A stretch of DNA of 42,853 bases, from NCBI GenBank assembly GCA_016938475.1, contig JAFGUP010000012.1, forward strand, positions 1 to 42,853. The letters are read 5' to 3'. How positions within the stretch are numbered: position 1 is the first letter of the stretch; the number at the start of each line of letters is the position of its first letter. Positions 1 to 8,690 of this stretch are shown one piece after another. The notes beneath the pieces were generated by a model. It did no database searches. It had not been told where the DNA came from and worked only from the letters and a program-made list of their open reading frames with translations. The translations under genes were made by a program, and so were the position numbers. The DNA comes from Sphaerochaetaceae bacterium. Its GTDB lineage: Bacteria; Spirochaetota; Spirochaetia; Sphaerochaetales; Sphaerochaetaceae.

Positions 1-83
1 GATGTCCGAGTGGTCGAAGGTGCACCCTTGGAAGGGGTGTGAGCTCTAACCGGGCTCCGAGGGTTCGAATCCCTCTCTCTCCG
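1..83 (+). tRNA. tRNA-Ser (anticodon GGA), 5' end cut by window edge
   Basis: The anticodon stem CACCC/GGGTG carries the loop TTGGAAG, giving anticodon GGA, which reads UCC serine codons. A long variable arm (GAGC...GCTC) is typical of class II tRNAs such as Ser. The T arm is GAGGG-TTCGAAT-CCCTC at 59-75. The 3' acceptor strand TCTCTCC is at 76-82 with discriminator G at 83. The first five or so bases of the acceptor stem lie outside the window. CCA is not encoded, so it must be added by a nucleotidyltransferase. Confidence 0.95.
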
Positions 84-90
84 TTTTGAA

Positions 91-216
91 TTCCCCCCGG
101 TGTCGATGGTAGATTCTGTGCTATCGCTTTTCACCCAACCCCGTCAGGACCGGAAGGTAGCAGCGGCAAGTGAAACAGCGATGAGATGCAGGTGATGTAT
201 CTCGTCCGGGGGGTTT
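91..216 (+). ncRNA. ffs: Small (bacterial) signal recognition particle RNA, 4.5S type
   Basis: The universally conserved SRP domain IV hairpin is visible: GTCAGGACCGGAAGGTAGCAG starts at 143, with the GGAA tetraloop-like apex and the Ffh-binding internal loops. The ends are closed by CCCCCCGG (93-100) pairing with CCGGGGGG (206-213). This gives a rod of about 120 nt, as expected for the small SRP RNA lacking an Alu domain. The RNA binds Ffh and FtsY for co-translational membrane targeting. It sits 8 bases behind tRNA-Ser and ahead of dnaX, so it may share the tRNA promoter outside the window. Exact ends are estimated from the closing helix. Confidence 0.92.
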
Positions 217-345
217 CTATATCTTCTCAATTCATCCCCGAAGAGAGCGTTCGTCATACCCTTCCTCAGCTTCATATACCCGGAAGGACTTCTTTTCTTC
301 TCTCTGATATGGTAGACTCTCCCTGTTTGAGATAGGAGAATTCAG

Positions 346-1989
346 ATGGGATACGAAGTGACCGCGACCAGAAAAAGACCTCAGCTGTTCGATGCTCTCA
401 TCGGTCAGGAGTTTGTTGTCTCCACCATCAAGAGTTCCATTGAGCAGGGGCGCTTTGCCCATGCCTATCTGTTCAGCGGCCCCAGGGGCGTCGGGAAAAC
501 ATCCTCCGCGAGGATTCTTGCCAAAGCTCTCAACTGTGAACAAGGCCCCACTCCTTACCCCTGTGGCGTATGTTCCTCCTGTAGAGAGATCACTGCAGGG
601 AACTCCACCGATGTCATCGAGATCGATGGTGCAAGCAACACTTCAGTCAATGATGTTCGCATCATCAAGGATGAGGTCCTTTTCCCTCCTCAGAGCTCCC
701 GGTACAAGATCTATATCATTGACGAAGTACACATGCTCTCAACCAGCGCATTCAATGCACTTCTGAAGACCATCGAGGAACCCCCTGAGTACGTTCTGTT
801 CATCTTCGCCACGACCGAGACTCACAAGGTCCCGGCTACCATAAGAAGCCGCTGTCAGCAGTTTCACTTCCAACTGATCAGCCTCGAGGCGATCAAGGAA
901 ATTCTCAGTCAGACGGTACAGGAGATGGGACTTGAGGCTGAAGATGAGGCCCTGTTCTGGATAGCCAAAGAATCAACCGGCTCAATGCGGGATGCATACA
1001 CCCTTTTCGACCAGATCGTCTCGTTCAGTGGAACCAAGATTACGATGGAGAGCATCCTCAAGAAACTCGGTATCAGCGGTGTAGACTCGATCCAGAAGAT
1101 CGTCTCCCTCTTGGGGCAGGGAGAAACCGGACAAGGTATCTCCCACATGAATGACCTTATGATATCCGGAGTTTCGGTGGAGCAGGCGGTGAAAGATTTT
1201 GCAGCCTTTTTCCGCTCTGTGCTGCTCATCAAGCGTGGAATCACGAGTGAATCGATTCTGGGCATCCAGCCCTCCTCTATCGACCGGAGCCTTCTGAACA
1301 TCTATACGGAGGAACAGATAGAGGCTGCCCTTCAGTTGTTTCTACACCTCTACAAAGATATCAGATACTCTCTTGAACCACGTTATGAACTCGAGCTTGC
1401 GCTCTCACGCCTATCGTACCTGCATCAGATGGCATCCTCCTCCACACTGCTCGCATCGGTACGGGAATTGAAAGAATCCCTTGTCTCAGGCTTGCCGATC
1501 ACGAACACCCCAGCGACAGAGACCAGGAAGGCGATCCCTGATACACAGAAAAAGGAAGCAGAACAACCCGGTAGCCCTTTGCCGTCCTTTGAGAACAAGA
1601 GAGAAAAGACTGATGCTCCCGTTCCGCAGGAACAGGAACCGACAGAAGAGAAGAACGTGGTGAAGCACATCACACAGGATACCCTGGTCGACCTGATCCA
1701 TGTGATGGCACACAGAAGAGACCCTCTGGGAAACCTGTTCCACCAGGTCTCGAACGTCGACCATACAGACACCACACTCACCCTCACCTTTGCCAATCAG
1801 TACAGCCTCGACTCCAGCAAAGAACATCTGGAAAAATTCAGAAATCTGTTCAGAGAAGAGTGCGGTTTTGAAGGCAGGCTGGTATGTACAATAGAGGCTC
1901 CAAAAGAGCACAGCACAGCAAAACATGATGGGATCGACCCCACGGTCAAACAGATTGCATCCATGTTCCGCGGTACAATCGTAGAATAG
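346..1989 (+). CDS. dnaX: DNA polymerase III subunit tau/gamma
   Basis: This is the clamp-loader ATPase of the replicative polymerase holoenzyme, 547 aa. The AAA+ module begins right after the start. Walker A GPRGVGKTSS has its Lys near residue 51. A zinc-binding set of Cys follows at about 64, 73, 76 and 79. Walker B/DEVH is IIDEVHML, and the sensor/arginine-finger segment is TIRSRCQQF. A low-complexity charged linker (about residues 385-440) separates a C-terminal domain that would contact DnaE in tau. No run of six or more A was seen in the gene, so a classic slippery site making gamma is not apparent and tau may be the only product. The ATG at 346 follows GGAGAA. ybaB starts 10 bases downstream, giving the common dnaX-ybaB-recR order. 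Confidence 0.97.
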   Translation: MGYEVTATRKRPQLFDALIGQEFVVSTIKSSIEQGRFAHAYLFSGPRGVGKTSSARILAKALNCEQGPTPYPCGVCSSCREITAGNSTDVIEIDGASNTSVNDVRIIKDEVLFPPQSSRYKIYIIDEVHMLSTSAFNALLKTIEEPPEYVLFIFATTETHKVPATIRSRCQQFHFQLISLEAIKEILSQTVQEMGLEAEDEALFWIAKESTGSMRDAYTLFDQIVSFSGTKITMESILKKLGISGVDSIQKIVSLLGQGETGQGISHMNDLMISGVSVEQAVKDFAAFFRSVLLIKRGITSESILGIQPSSIDRSLLNIYTEEQIEAALQLFLHLYKDIRYSLEPRYELELALSRLSYLHQMASSSTLLASVRELKESLVSGLPITNTPATETRKAIPDTQKKEAEQPGSPLPSFENKREKTDAPVPQEQEPTEEKNVVKHITQDTLVDLIHVMAHRRDPLGNLFHQVSNVDHTDTTLTLTFANQYSLDSSKEHLEKFRNLFREECGFEGRLVCTIEAPKEHSTAKHDGIDPTVKQIASMFRGTIVE

Positions 1990-1999
1990 GAAGGAAACC

Positions 2000-2305
2000 A
2001 TGAATCCATTTGACTTGATGAAGAATATGCAGAACATCCAGCAGCAGATGCAGGAAAAACTCACCCTCCTCCGCTCAACCGGTTCAAGCGGAGGAGGTAT
2101 GGTGGAAGTGACGATCAACGGGAAGATGGAAGTTCAGAATATCAACATCGAAGCTGATATCATTGACCCGGAAGATCCGAAGACCCTCGAGCTCCTCGTA
2201 GCCGGTGCCTTCAACAACGCAGTCAGCAATATGCAGGAGCAGCTCAAGCAGGAAGCACTCTCTATGACCGGCGGAATGAACATTCCGGGAATGATGGGGT
2301 CCTGA
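2000..2305 (+). CDS. ybaB: YbaB/EbfC family nucleoid-associated protein
   Basis: This 101-aa protein has the family pattern. An N-terminal helix rich in Met and Gln (NPFDLMKNMQNIQQQMQEKL) is followed by a small beta region (VEVTINGKMEVQNINI) and a C-terminal helix ending in a Met/Gly-rich tail. Members form tweezer-like dimers that bind DNA with little or loose sequence preference. EbfC in Borrelia is a known spirochaetal member. It lies between dnaX and recR, its usual place. The start is preceded by AGGAAGG, and its stop shares one base with the recR start (TGATG). Confidence 0.95.
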   Translation: MNPFDLMKNMQNIQQQMQEKLTLLRSTGSSGGGMVEVTINGKMEVQNINIEADIIDPEDPKTLELLVAGAFNNAVSNMQEQLKQEALSMTGGMNIPGMMGS

Positions 2306-2901
2306 TGCACTCACTAGACCTTCTAATACAACACCTATCCCGTCTCCCGGGTATCGGAATCAAGAGCGCAAGCAGACTTGCCTACCACCTCATTCAAAGT
2401 GATGCAGCCTATAATGCACAGCTATCTGAGCTTATTGCGACAATACAGGACACTATCATTTCGTGTTCAATCTGTAACAGCTACAGTGAACAAGACCCCT
2501 GCGAGGTATGTTCTGATGCCTCACGCGACAGAACAACCATGTGTGTGGTGGAACATCCACAGGATGTTCTCACTATCAGCGGAAGTGGCGCCTATTCGGG
2601 ACTGTTTCATGTTCTAGGAGGAGCACTCTCACCCCTCAACGGAGTAGGGCCACAGGACCTCGATTTCAGGAATCTCATTGAACGGATACGCAAAGGCTCT
2701 TTCAAAGAGATCATCATAGCCACAAACCCCACCGAGGAGGGAGACACCACAGCTATGTATCTGCGTCATCTGCTGAAGGATTTTGACATCCGCATCACCC
2801 GCATAGCATCCGGACTCCCCATCGGAGGAGACCTCGAATATGCCGACAAGATAACCCTTTCCAGGGCTTTGCGTTCGAGAATCTCTTTCAATGATGAGTG
2901 A
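2305..2901 (+). CDS. recR: Recombination mediator protein RecR
   Basis: This 198-aa protein acts with RecF and RecO to load RecA at gaps. It shows the N-terminal helix-hairpin-helix (LSRLPGIGIKSASRLAYHL). A C4 zinc finger has Cys 54, 57, 66 and 69. The Toprim domain begins CVVEHPQDVLTI, and the C-terminal region carries the conserved ASGLPIGGDLEYAD-type segment. Length matches the family. It is translationally coupled to ybaB through the TGATG overlap. recF lies in the same window at 32.3 kb, so both partners of the RecFOR pathway are encoded near the origin. Confidence 0.97.
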   Translation: MHSLDLLIQHLSRLPGIGIKSASRLAYHLIQSDAAYNAQLSELIATIQDTIISCSICNSYSEQDPCEVCSDASRDRTTMCVVEHPQDVLTISGSGAYSGLFHVLGGALSPLNGVGPQDLDFRNLIERIRKGSFKEIIIATNPTEEGDTTAMYLRHLLKDFDIRITRIASGLPIGGDLEYADKITLSRALRSRISFNDE

Positions 2902-2913
2902 AGTCATATAATG

Positions 2914-2931
2914 GCTGAACTGGCGTTCAGC
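2914..2931. terminator. Hairpin between convergent recR and exported-protein gene
   Basis: GCTGAAC (2914-2920), loop TGGC, GTTCAGC (2925-2931) form a perfect 7-bp hairpin. It lies in the 40-base gap between the 3' ends of recR and the leftward gene. There is no clear T tract on either side, so it may be a weak bidirectional terminator. Confidence 0.45.
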
Positions 2932-2941
2932 AACTCACTCT

Positions 2942-4156
2942 CTAATCAGCAGTGAAGATGGCGTAAATGGTCGACGAATAGGTAGCTGCGGGGAAACTCA
3001 CTGCAGACAGTCCCGGATTCAGAATGATTCTGATATCTCCAGTGAGAATATTTTCTCTATTTTGGGAATTGTTGATGACAGAAGAAACCTTTCTATATTC
3101 TGTTGAGAAGGAATTGTTCGCCTGAGATACAATAGAGGGTGAGCTGGTGTTCCCGCTGATCACAGGATCGAAGATCACATGGTAGGGGATGGTTACCGGT
3201 ATACCTGAGACTGTCGAGTAGAAGGTGAAATCAGTACCTGTTCCACCAGAGTCGGAGTAGAAGCCTACCGTGCCCGACGTATCGGGTGAGTTGTAACTCA
3301 CGTAGCCTGCAAGATAACTGTTTGAGAGGGTCGTCTTGTTTATAAGATCGGTGAAGGGGATATACTCAGGTGCCACACGTTCTATACCAAAAGAAAAGGA
3401 GTCGGGATTCGTGCCGGTCCACCAGCCAAGAGAACGGACCTCTCCCTCATAGGACAATGAATTGCTCACACCATTGCCTGTGATCTGTATCGTGGAAGAG
3501 TAGTAGTATTCCACAAACAAACTTCCCAATGCATATTCTCTTGTAGTCCTGACCGCAGTCACTTCAAGGTATATATAGCGGTACGGATAACGGTAGATGA
3601 ACCCGTTGCTCCCGTCGTAGGTTCCCAGAACCCCGCTCTCATCATACCCCTGTTCATTCACTGCCACAGTCTCAGTCCCTGAACCTTGAGTGATGGTAAC
3701 CTGATCTCCCGATTCTTCCACAAGAATATTCATTCCAAGAAGATCTTCACTGCTCAAATCGTGTCGCTGCCCATACATCCTGAAAGCAAGAAAGTACTCT
3801 TTCCAGGAAGATCCATCCTGCTCCCCATAAAATCCGATGCGGGTGAAAAAGAATCGGGGATCACTGATATCGGTAGGAATAGGAGACAGCTGACTCACAG
3901 TGAGGGTAACAGGATCGCCCTGATACACGTATACTCCCAGATGTCCCGCTGTATTGCTCAGATTATTTACATACATATAGTACGGAATGCTTGATGGACT
4001 GACTTCAGGATTGTTGCTGGAGTGGTTCTGATCAAGTCTGAACCCGATAAGAGAGCCCGTTCCTGTTTCATAGACCAGCGAATTGGCAAAGCCTGTTCCC
4101 AGGGTAAGGAGGACAAGGAGAAAAATTACTAACCACACCTTATTCATTATTTTCAT
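2942..4156 (-). CDS. Exported protein of unknown function, beta-rich
   Basis: The 404-aa product has a clear signal peptide: basic start MKIMNK, hydrophobic core VWLVIFLLVLLTLGTG, likely cleavage after GFA before NSLVYE. There is no lipobox Cys, so it should be released to the periplasm or outer membrane. The mature part is rich in Ser, Thr, Tyr and Gly with alternating beta-like segments, has no Cys, and ends STIYAIFTAD. It contains the phrase YDGSNGFIYRYPYRYIYLEV, which recurs almost unchanged in the neighbouring broken gene, so the two are paralogs. I do not recognise the family. An outer-membrane or surface structure, or a fimbria-like protein, is possible but unsupported. It is convergent with recR and has its own upstream promoter candidate. 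Confidence 0.85.
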   Translation of the reverse strand: MKIMNKVWLVIFLLVLLTLGTGFANSLVYETGTGSLIGFRLDQNHSSNNPEVSPSSIPYYMYVNNLSNTAGHLGVYVYQGDPVTLTVSQLSPIPTDISDPRFFFTRIGFYGEQDGSSWKEYFLAFRMYGQRHDLSSEDLLGMNILVEESGDQVTITQGSGTETVAVNEQGYDESGVLGTYDGSNGFIYRYPYRYIYLEVTAVRTTREYALGSLFVEYYYSSTIQITGNGVSNSLSYEGEVRSLGWWTGTNPDSFSFGIERVAPEYIPFTDLINKTTLSNSYLAGYVSYNSPDTSGTVGFYSDSGGTGTDFTFYSTVSGIPVTIPYHVIFDPVISGNTSSPSIVSQANNSFSTEYRKVSSVINNSQNRENILTGDIRIILNPGLSAVSFPAATYSSTIYAIFTAD

Positions 4157-4229
4157 AGTTTCTCATACCGGTTGCATAGGATACTGAGAACAGCACATTC
4201 ACTCTCACTCTTATCTTATGACATTTATA

Positions 4230-4258
4230 AATGTATTAAAAAAAGAATTATAAGTCAA
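4230..4258 (-). promoter_or_regulatory. Candidate sigma-70 promoter for the exported-protein gene
   Basis: Read on the minus strand, TTGACT (4258-4253) is followed after exactly 17 bases by TACATT (4235-4230). The gap of about 70 bases to the ATG at 4156 is AT-rich. The hexamers closely match the nifU promoter candidate (TTGACC-N17-TACATT). No transcription start is proven. Confidence 0.4.
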
Positions 4259-4306
4259 TCATTCTATTTAATGCACAGGAACAGAATATTCATGTCATAA
4301 GAGGGT

Positions 4307-5270
4307 TTAATACGCAGTGGAAATCGCATGGATCGTAGTTTCATAGACCGCGGAGGCAATCGAAAGGGTATCAAGAGAGGAATCAACTATGATACGGATC
4401 ACTCCGGTAAGAACATTCTGATAGGGATTGCTGCCGTCTGTCAGAACTGTACTTCGCAATCTGGTATCCTTCGAGAGAAATAACCAGAGAAATACTTTCA
4501 CCTGTCACAGTGATAACCTCTTCATAGAACACAATCTGGCCTTTAAGGTATTTCTTATAGTAGTTCTTATACCAGCCATACTGATTCACAAAAAGGTTCT
4601 TGAAGAACTTTGATGAACCGAGATTATTGCTCCTGTCAGTACGTATCAGCGAAAAGTCAACATAGAGGTAGCGGTACGGGTATGCATATATAAACTCATT
4701 ACTTCCATCATACACTCCACCCACACCGGCTGCATCGAACCCGCTCTGCCCTGGTGTCACGTTCTCATCTCCGGCTCCACCAGGGAGCAGGAGAGAATCG
4801 AAGGGACTGACTATCAGCGTGTTATGACCGTCGATATCGACGGTTTCTCCGTTATGACGGAATCCTTTCACCCGTGCACTAAAGAACACCTGACGCCAGG
4901 AGGAGGTGTCAATAAGATGAGTGTAGGGGGTATGATACCCTGCCCATGTATTATAGAACGCATCAGGGCTCTCTCCCTGGGGAATCGCTCCCATGTTCCG
5001 GAAAGTAAGAATCCTCTGATCACCGGTATATACGAACCTACCTATATATCCGTCGAGGTTGGAATGATCCCCCGAGCTGCAGGAAGAGATCTCTTGGAGG
5101 GAGACGACAGGATTGTCTATACTGCTGTGTCCGTTAAGGTCGAATCCCGTATGAGAACCATGGCGCTGTTCATACACAAGAGTATCAGCGTACGCTATAC
5201 TCGATAAGAGCAGAAAAACAAAGAGAAACAGCACAGCTGTTTTTCCTGCAGTACTTGCATACATGCACAT
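4307..5270 (-). pseudogene. Broken paralog of the 2942-4156 exported protein
   Basis: Two overlapping frames together match the neighbouring exported protein. The upstream frame (through 4383) has a signal peptide (KTAVLFLFVFLLLSSIAYA then DTLVYEQ) and the shared YDGSNEFIYAYPYRYLYVDF segment. The downstream frame, ending at 4307, supplies the shared C-terminus (VLTGVIRIIVDSS...TTIHAISTAY against ILTGDIRIILNPG...STIYAIFTAD). The frames must switch near 4465. The stretch matching residues of about 239-353 of the intact paralog is missing at that point, so this looks like an internal deletion joined out of frame. The 964-base length is one over a multiple of three. The start is taken as ATG 5270 (or 5264), behind AGGTGG; a GTG at 5285 is also open. 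As it stands it would make a truncated 295-aa exported protein. Confidence 0.75.
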
Positions 5271-5349
5271 GCCACCTACCCTCACTATGATCGCGCATCA
5301 TACAGAAATCAATAGCGAGAGGGGGCTGCAGAGTACATATGCATATTAA

Positions 5350-6120
5350 CTAGTTCATGTTCCGTTCGTTCTTGATTGCCTCATAGGCCTCACTGATTGC
5401 CCTGAACTTCTCAGTGGCAAACCGGGTAAACTCCTCAGGAAGCCCTTTTGAGGCAACTGTGTCGGGGTGGAACTCAATACTCATCTTCCGATACGCTTTC
5501 TTTACTTCCGCATCAGTCGCATCGGGAGTGAGATTGAGAACGGAGTATGCTTTGGAGGGAGCGGCAGCTGAACTGCTATACTGACGGATGATGGCATCAA
5601 GCATCGAACGGGAAATGTTGAACAGACGGGCAGCGCTGTTGATATGGTTCATCTCAGCTGTGCTGATTGTCCCGTCTGCAGCTGCGACCCGGACAAGAAC
5701 ATCCATCATCAGTTCAATAAGTGACCGCTCTGATGAGAAATTCTGATAAAACTGAGAAGCGAACTGATCAAAGGTCGTGCTGTGGTTCGAGAGAGCTGCA
5801 TTGAACACACGCACCGCCGCCTCACGCTCGGAGAGATTGAGCTTCAGGTCATGAGTGATGAACTCTTCCACCTTCTGTCTTTCCTGCTGAACCATTGACC
5901 CGTCAGCAGTAGCTATCTTCGCCAGCATCGAGAAGGCTCCCACGAAGAACACCATCTTCGTCTGATCAGTCTGAGTGAATTCCGAATACCCCTCGGTAAA
6001 AGAACTTGACCGCGAAGAGGAGTCAAACAGGTTTCCGAATGCGATTCCGGCAATAAGTCCAAGAGGACCACCAAGAAAGAGACCCATGGTCCCTCCGACT
6101 ATCTTTCCTAACCAGGCCAT
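5350..6120 (-). CDS. DjlA-like membrane-anchored co-chaperone (TerB + J domain)
   Basis: This 256-aa protein has three parts. The N-terminus is Gly-rich and hydrophobic (residues about 3-31, IVGGTMGLFLGGPLGLIAG) and can form a membrane anchor. The middle, about 50-170, is an acidic helical TerB/DjlA-type domain with repeated ADGS/AADGT motifs. The C-terminus, about 190-256, is a J domain with the diagnostic HPD in IEFHPDTV. J domains stimulate the ATPase of DnaK. The order (TM, TerB, J) is that of DjlA. The start is 15 bases after the preceding glycosidase gene, so the two are probably co-transcribed. Which DnaK or client it serves cannot be told. Confidence 0.85.
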   Translation of the reverse strand: MAWLGKIVGGTMGLFLGGPLGLIAGIAFGNLFDSSSRSSSFTEGYSEFTQTDQTKMVFFVGAFSMLAKIATADGSMVQQERQKVEEFITHDLKLNLSEREAAVRVFNAALSNHSTTFDQFASQFYQNFSSERSLIELMMDVLVRVAAADGTISTAEMNHINSAARLFNISRSMLDAIIRQYSSSAAAPSKAYSVLNLTPDATDAEVKKAYRKMSIEFHPDTVASKGLPEEFTRFATEKFRAISEAYEAIKNERNMN

Positions 6121-6135
6121 ACCTATCGTTCCTCT

Positions 6136-7557
6136 TTACAGTTTGTCGATCAGCATTGAACACTTACCGGAAGGAATGGGAAGTGTTTTCTTCTTCTTTT
6201 CATCGAGAATCATGATCGTGAAGTAATAGAGTTTCTCCGACTCAAGCCGGATCTCCCACCCTCTCGCTTGCTTGTTACTCAGGATAGTAATCATATTCCG
6301 CTTCAGAGAAAGACCTTCGATGCCCATCACTTCAAGAGTCGTCATCGTCCAGTCTACCGTCTTTCGCGGCAGAGATATGACGAGACCTATGATATCCTCG
6401 ATCATCAGAGTGACCGAGACAAGACCAAGCATCGGAAGGAAACGTCTCCTAGGGAAGTCAGGATCTGCTGATATGCTCGGGCCTTCCCTATCAGGGAGGT
6501 AAGCCTCATACACGTCTCCCGTCTCTTCACCGTCAGGGTGCAGAGTATCCAGAATGAAATAGAGATGTCTCAACGAAATCTCCCGTGCATACTCGAATCG
6601 CTTGTAGAGTTCCAGGCCTTTAACGACCATAAAAGTGTAGAATGGAATGACAGCACCGTTGAAACCGTCGCCATCTGCGGAGAAGTCAGGATCACTGACC
6701 GCAATCGTCGGAAACGGATTATCGGTACCGAACTGTTCAGGATCACTAAGATGAGCGATGAACCCGTCAGCCTTCTCCTCGTTAGGGATCTCCGCGAGCA
6801 ATGTCCAGTAAGCACTGATCAGTTTCCGCGAAATTCGTTCCTCAGATGCGTCAAGGTCATAATAAAACGAATCCACAGGATCCCACATCAACGCATTGAT
6901 TCTGGTCTTGAGAGAGAAATAGAGTCTCTTGTACCGGAAAGAGAGTTCCTTGTCATTCAGTGTATCACCGATGGCAGAAAGGTACAGTGCGTTGACAGCA
7001 AGCTGAGCATTGAAATCGATCGGGTAGACCGTCTCTTCACGCTTCACATTGCCTGTAAGACACGCACTGACAGGGGTGCTGTACAGTCCGTTCTCTCTCA
7101 GACAGGTAGCCTTGTACCAGTCAAACTGCCTCTCAAGAGCCGGAACAATATCCTTCAGTCTCTTCTTATTACCTATCTTGTGATAGAAATTGTACTCGAC
7201 ATAGGCAAACAGAGGAGCGGTGATCCCCTCCGGATTGCTTTCAGTGAACACAGGCTTGCCACTCTCAATATCATAATCACGGCGGATCGCTCCACTCTCT
7301 TCCTGTCTGGAATAGAAGAAATCAATCAAGGGGAAGGGTGAATATGTCTGGTTGCTGTACATCAGGAACAATGCAGACATCGCTGCTTCGTTCTGGTTGA
7401 ATGTCATCTGCCCGGGATAAGTTAGATGCCCACCGGGGATAAGGCTGTCTTTCGCCCCTACCTTCCAGTTTTCATCAATCCATACCCAGGTTCTGTCATA
7501 GATGTCTACGAAATCCTGATCATAAAAATGTACTGCGGGAACCGTATCTTTTATCAA
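6136..7557 (-). CDS. MGH1-like (GH63/trehalase-fold) glycoside hydrolase
   Basis: This 473-aa protein resembles the (alpha/alpha)6-barrel glycosidases related to GH63 and trehalase. It has repeated aromatic helices, the segment MWDPVDSFYYDLD typical of this clan, and QFDWYKATC and FNAQLAVNALYLS barrel-like helices. Acidic residues fitting catalytic acid/base roles occur (for example RQEESGAIRRDYD), but I cannot assign them with certainty. No signal peptide, so it is cytoplasmic and likely trims an imported or stored oligosaccharide; the substrate is unknown. Translation starts at TTG 7557 behind AGGAG with six bases spacing, and no better ATG lies nearby. It is followed closely by the DjlA-like gene. 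Confidence 0.75.
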   Translation of the reverse strand: MIKDTVPAVHFYDQDFVDIYDRTWVWIDENWKVGAKDSLIPGGHLTYPGQMTFNQNEAAMSALFLMYSNQTYSPFPLIDFFYSRQEESGAIRRDYDIESGKPVFTESNPEGITAPLFAYVEYNFYHKIGNKKRLKDIVPALERQFDWYKATCLRENGLYSTPVSACLTGNVKREETVYPIDFNAQLAVNALYLSAIGDTLNDKELSFRYKRLYFSLKTRINALMWDPVDSFYYDLDASEERISRKLISAYWTLLAEIPNEEKADGFIAHLSDPEQFGTDNPFPTIAVSDPDFSADGDGFNGAVIPFYTFMVVKGLELYKRFEYAREISLRHLYFILDTLHPDGEETGDVYEAYLPDREGPSISADPDFPRRRFLPMLGLVSVTLMIEDIIGLVISLPRKTVDWTMTTLEVMGIEGLSLKRNMITILSNKQARGWEIRLESEKLYYFTIMILDEKKKKTLPIPSGKCSMLIDKL

Positions 7558-7637
7558 AGGAAACTCCTACTTATCTCTCCAATATACACATAAAACGCGC
7601 AACCTATAGAATACTATCTATTAAGCCCATCGTCAAA

Positions 7638-8603
7638 TCATGTCTGCTGTTTTCGTATACAATTCAATCCTTTCGGGAATATTTCGATCTCGATGTCTCC
7701 ACATCCTCTCGATATCTCCTCACCATCGGCATGACAGACGATTTTAGACTCTTCATCCGAAATACGCAGACTCCTCACTCGCTGCATCGAAAAGTAGGGA
7801 GTGGACAGCTGCGTCCCCTTGAAAAATCTCAGTACGAGGCTGAGAATCCTCAGGATTCCCACAGGCCTGTTCGCATACACAAGGTCCAGCAGTCCGTCAT
7901 CAACCACCGCCTCAGGGGCCATGATGAAAGCTGCACCCATTCTTCTCCCGTTACAGATCGACATCTGCTGAGTGTCAATTTCGATTGTATCACTGTTGTC
8001 AAGTAGTACTTTGAGTTTTGATGCTTTCGGGTAGTTCATCATCACCTTGATAAGAGCGAGAACATAACTCAACATACCGCTTACATGCGTAAAGTCAGAG
8101 GCGATATAGTTAACCATGGGTTCAAATCCGATACCAACCCCATTGAGGAAACATCTTCCTTGTGGAAAGTTGCCCCCCTTCAGTTCACCGTAATCTATCA
8201 AAGAAGCTTTTCCGTTTGCAATGAGAGCAACCGCATCGGTGAGTGTGTCAGGGATTCCCGCCACCCAGGCAAAATCATTTCCTCGGCCGACAGGAAGAAT
8301 CCCCAGGCAGGGTGAATTCTCAGGTGTGAGAGCACACTCTCTGATCCCTCTCACCATCCCGTCCAGAACCTCGTTTGCAGTACCGTCTCCCCCTGCAGCA
8401 ACGATGGTATCGAATCCATTGTGCACAGCAGAGCGGGCGAATCCGATGGCATCCCGGCACGCATGAGTCTCCACGATCACATAATCAAGCTTATGCTCCT
8501 TACAGGCATTCTCTATCAGCGATCTCTGTTTCTCAGCTCCACCCTTATCCGCATGTGGATTCAAGATAATGCATATACGCCCAGCACAACCACGTTCTAT
8601 CAT
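7638..8603 (-). CDS. Diacylglycerol kinase-like lipid kinase (YegS/DgkB family)
   Basis: This 321-aa protein has the DAGK catalytic-domain signature. IILNPHADKG lies near the N-terminus, the nucleotide-binding GGDGTANEVLDGM at about residues 75-87, and PVGRGNDFAW at about 108-117. The C-terminal half carries the second beta-domain including VDDGLLDLVYA. Members phosphorylate diacylglycerol, or sometimes sphingoid or other lipids, at the inner membrane face. The exact lipid cannot be told from sequence. ATG 8603 is preferred over the ATG nine bases upstream because AAGGA lies eight bases before it, whereas it abuts the upstream ATG directly. A strong promoter lies about 40 bases upstream. Confidence 0.88.
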   Translation of the reverse strand: MIERGCAGRICIILNPHADKGGAEKQRSLIENACKEHKLDYVIVETHACRDAIGFARSAVHNGFDTIVAAGGDGTANEVLDGMVRGIRECALTPENSPCLGILPVGRGNDFAWVAGIPDTLTDAVALIANGKASLIDYGELKGGNFPQGRCFLNGVGIGFEPMVNYIASDFTHVSGMLSYVLALIKVMMNYPKASKLKVLLDNSDTIEIDTQQMSICNGRRMGAAFIMAPEAVVDDGLLDLVYANRPVGILRILSLVLRFFKGTQLSTPYFSMQRVRSLRISDEESKIVCHADGEEISRGCGDIEIEIFPKGLNCIRKQQT

Positions 8604-8641
8604 GAGACTCATCCTTTTTGTATATCCGAAACTGTCAATGT

Positions 8642-8670
8642 ATTATACGTGGTGGCAGTATACAATTCAA
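8642..8670 (-). promoter_or_regulatory. Sigma-70 type promoter of the lipid kinase gene
   Basis: On the minus strand TTGAAT (8670-8665) and TATAAT (8647-8642) are separated by 17 bases, a near-consensus promoter. Transcription would start around 8635 and leave a short leader of about 30 bases before the ATG at 8603. Confidence 0.6.
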
Positions 8671-8690
8671 TGAAATTCAGCTGTATAGAA

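Noticed and set aside
1540-1570. A-rich stretch in dnaX that might be a frameshift site for the gamma subunit.
   Set aside because: Only five A in a row; no heptamer slippery sequence or stimulatory hairpin seen.
4214-4302. An 11-bp inverted repeat (TCTTATGACAT ... ATGTCATAAGA) between the two exported-protein genes.
   Set aside because: The arms are 67 bases apart in AT-rich sequence; about one such pair is expected by chance in the window. Not strong enough for a terminator or invertible element.
6538-7341. Long 267-codon open frame antisense to the glycoside hydrolase gene.
   Set aside because: Composition is that of a reverse-strand shadow (many Arg, Ile and Ser), with no motif and no ribosome site. 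The opposite strand codes for a recognisable enzyme.
7655-8671. The 14-mer GTATACAATTCAAT occurs at 7655-7668 and 8658-8671, flanking the lipid kinase gene like an insertion-site repeat.
   Set aside because: In a window this size a few 14-mer matches are expected by chance; one copy is coding sequence and the other is part of the promoter. No transposase or terminal repeats.
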